Assembly: GCA_900553335.1 (NCBI GenBank)
Contig: USCU01000039.1
Span: 1 to 8,530, forward strand
Direction of reading: 5' to 3'
Source: an uncultured Ruminococcus sp.
Lineage (GTDB): Bacteria > Bacillota > Clostridia > Oscillospirales > Ruminococcaceae
DNA: 8,530 bases
Numbering within the stretch: the stretch's first letter is position 1; each line of letters opens with the position of its first letter. A program made the position numbers and the translations under genes. The notes under the pieces are model-generated. The model did no database searches, was not told where the DNA came from, and saw only the letters and a program-made list of their open reading frames with translations. Shown here piece after piece: positions 7,135 to 8,530 of this stretch.

Positions 7135-8481
7135 TCATTTTGAGAATTCATTTTCGGTCTGTAATGCTAAAAACCTATCGTCCTCGATCTCTCCAAGACA
7201 AAAATCATCCTCTGCTCCCACTATTCTAACATAAAAACTTTTTTTATGCAAATTATTTTTGATGTTTCTTTTAATTACCCTGACGTTTATATAATTTTCT
7301 GTATGTCCCTGATGATATAACAGTCCTTCATCACGCTCAAAAATCACCTTTAACAGCTTTGAAACCTGTGAATTCAAAAATTCGCGCTCACTTGCTTTTA
7401 CTGCTGCCCGCATTACAGCCGCTCTTTGCTTTTTTACGCTTTGAGGGAGATGACCATCCATTTTTTCGGCCCTTGTTCCCTCTCTCACCGAATACGGAAA
7501 AACATGAGCTGACGCAAAGCCGATCTCTTTTACAAAGTCAAGGGACTCTTTAAAATCCTCCTCAGTTTCACCGGGAAATCCAACCATTATATCAGTCGTA
7601 ATTGATGCGTTTCCAAACTGCGATCTCAATTTGCTGACAAGCGTTCTGTAATCGCTTGAAGTATATCTTCTGTTCATCGCTTTAAGAGTTTTGTCACATC
7701 CGCTTTGCAAGGACAGATGAAAATGTCCGCAAAGCTTCTCAGAGCTTTTTAGTCTTTCTATCTCCTCATCTGTCATCATTTCAGGTTCAAGCGAGCCAAG
7801 ACGTATCCTTTCAACACCCGATATATCATTGACAACCCTTACAGCATCTGACAGCGAAGTGTTTTTAAGATCTCTTCCGTAACAGCATAGATTTATTCCG
7901 ACAAGCACGATTTCCTTATGTCCGTTTTCTACAAGGACAGCCGCTTCTTTTTTAATATCATCCAAGCTTTTGCTTCTTATATGTCCTCTTGCATACGGAA
8001 TAACACAGTAAGAACAATACATATCGCATCCGTCTTCTATTTTTAAAACTGCACGTGTTTTTGACTTGCTCTTTGCTAAACTTATCTTTTCAAAGCTGTC
8101 GCCTGAAAAAAATTCGTCTACAGCGATTATCTTTTTTCCTGTTTTTAAAAATACGTCTATATAATTAATTACGTTTGTTTTATTTTTTGTTCCGACGGCA
8201 ACATCAAAAAAGCTCTTCTGAGAAAGATCCTTCTCAAATACCTGCGGATAGCAGCCTATAATAGCAATACAGCATTTTGGGTTGTGAAGTCTTACCGACT
8301 TAGCTGCATTTTTACATTTTTTACTTGCCTCACCTGTTACAGTACAAGTATTAATTACAACTGCATCTGCCGACTCTATATCGGCGGCTTCACTATGACC
8401 TGACTGTAATGCACTTTCTTTTATTGATTCAAGCTCGTATGAATTGACCTTACAGCCAAAATTTATATAAAATATATTCAT
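7135..8481 (-). CDS. mtaB: tRNA (N6-L-threonylcarbamoyladenosine-37 C2)-methylthiotransferase
   Basis: MtaB (YqeV) converts t6A37 to ms2t6A37 in tRNAs reading ANN codons, using two [4Fe-4S] clusters and S-adenosylmethionine. The 448-residue protein shows the N-terminal UPF0004 domain with cluster cysteines Cys10 (in NFGCKVNSYE, the MtaB-style GCKVN motif), Cys46 (NTCTVTG) and Cys77 (IGCYPQ). The radical-SAM motif CxxxCxxC follows (Cys152, Cys156, Cys159 in GCDMYCSYCVIPYARG). Later core segments include HFHLSLQSGCD and DIMVGFPGETEEDF. The C-terminal part, about the last 70 residues, fits a TRAM-type RNA-binding domain. I start it at the ATG at 8481, which has GAGAGGG (8495-8489) at 7 bases and gives the family N-terminus MNIFYINFGCK. 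The frame stays open upstream to 8520 only because it runs into sequencing adapter, which adds a false MCIRDRSVREGLV. purL follows after 44 bases, probably on the same transcript. Confidence 0.96.
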   Translation of the reverse strand: MNIFYINFGCKVNSYELESIKESALQSGHSEAADIESADAVVINTCTVTGEASKKCKNAAKSVRLHNPKCCIAIIGCYPQVFEKDLSQKSFFDVAVGTKNKTNVINYIDVFLKTGKKIIAVDEFFSGDSFEKISLAKSKSKTRAVLKIEDGCDMYCSYCVIPYARGHIRSKSLDDIKKEAAVLVENGHKEIVLVGINLCCYGRDLKNTSLSDAVRVVNDISGVERIRLGSLEPEMMTDEEIERLKSSEKLCGHFHLSLQSGCDKTLKAMNRRYTSSDYRTLVSKLRSQFGNASITTDIMVGFPGETEEDFKESLDFVKEIGFASAHVFPYSVREGTRAEKMDGHLPQSVKKQRAAVMRAAVKASEREFLNSQVSKLLKVIFERDEGLLYHQGHTENYINVRVIKRNIKNNLHKKSFYVRIVGAEDDFCLGEIEDDRFLALQTENEFSK

Positions 8482-8503
8482 TACTAAACCCTCTCGCACA
8501 CTC

Positions 8504-8530
8504 CTGTCTCTTATACACATCTCCGAGCCC
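8504..8530. other. Nextera transposase adapter left at the contig end (artefact)
   Basis: Bases 8504-8522 are exactly the 19-base Tn5 mosaic end used in Nextera libraries (CTGTCTCTTATACACATCT), and 8523-8530 (CCGAGCCC) continue into the known Nextera read-2 adapter. This is library sequence, not genome. Biological sequence ends at about 8503, so nothing can be said about what lies upstream of mtaB, including its promoter. Confidence 0.97.

Noticed and set aside
8482..8520. Extended N-terminus of MtaB (MCIRDRSVREGLV)
   Set aside because: The first residues are translated from Nextera adapter and the rest from the untranslated leader. A proper Shine-Dalgarno site and the family N-terminus support ATG at 8481.

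Overview
This window looks like a chromosomal piece of a low-GC, Gram-positive anaerobe of the Bacillota (class Clostridia, probably an Oscillospiraceae/Ruminococcaceae-like gut bacterium). The lineage is an inference from protein style, AT-rich spacers, Clostridia-type PGI and PurL, and purine-rich Shine-Dalgarno sites; no rRNA or marker phylogeny is available here. All five genes lie on the minus strand, so transcription runs from high to low coordinates.

In transcription order (right to left): (1) positions 8504-8530 are not biological. They are the Nextera transposase mosaic end plus adapter, so the right edge is an untrimmed contig or read end. (2) mtaB (7135-8481) encodes a radical-SAM tRNA methylthiotransferase. 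(3) After 44 bases comes a long single-chain purL (3374-7090) for purine synthesis, closed by an intrinsic terminator at 3314-3347. (4) A secreted PBP5/DacF-like DD-carboxypeptidase homologue (2066-3232) appears to have lost all three catalytic motifs (SxxK to HFTK, SxN to NAN, KTG to KAC), so it is probably a pseudoenzyme. (5) A 272-base spacer (1794-2065) carries a good sigma-A-type promoter and a GC-richer, structured segment that forms the pgi leader, a small RNA or a dispersed repeat. (6) pgi (462-1793) encodes glucose-6-phosphate isomerase and probably starts at GTG rather than at the upstream ATG. (7) A small P-loop protein (1-396), cut by the left edge, follows pgi after 65 bases.

The genes are mostly housekeeping (glycolysis, purine synthesis, tRNA modification, cell wall) and do not form one pathway. 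There is no mobile element, CRISPR array, rRNA or tRNA. The two items most worth a second look are the apparently inactive carboxypeptidase homologue and the structured element upstream of pgi.
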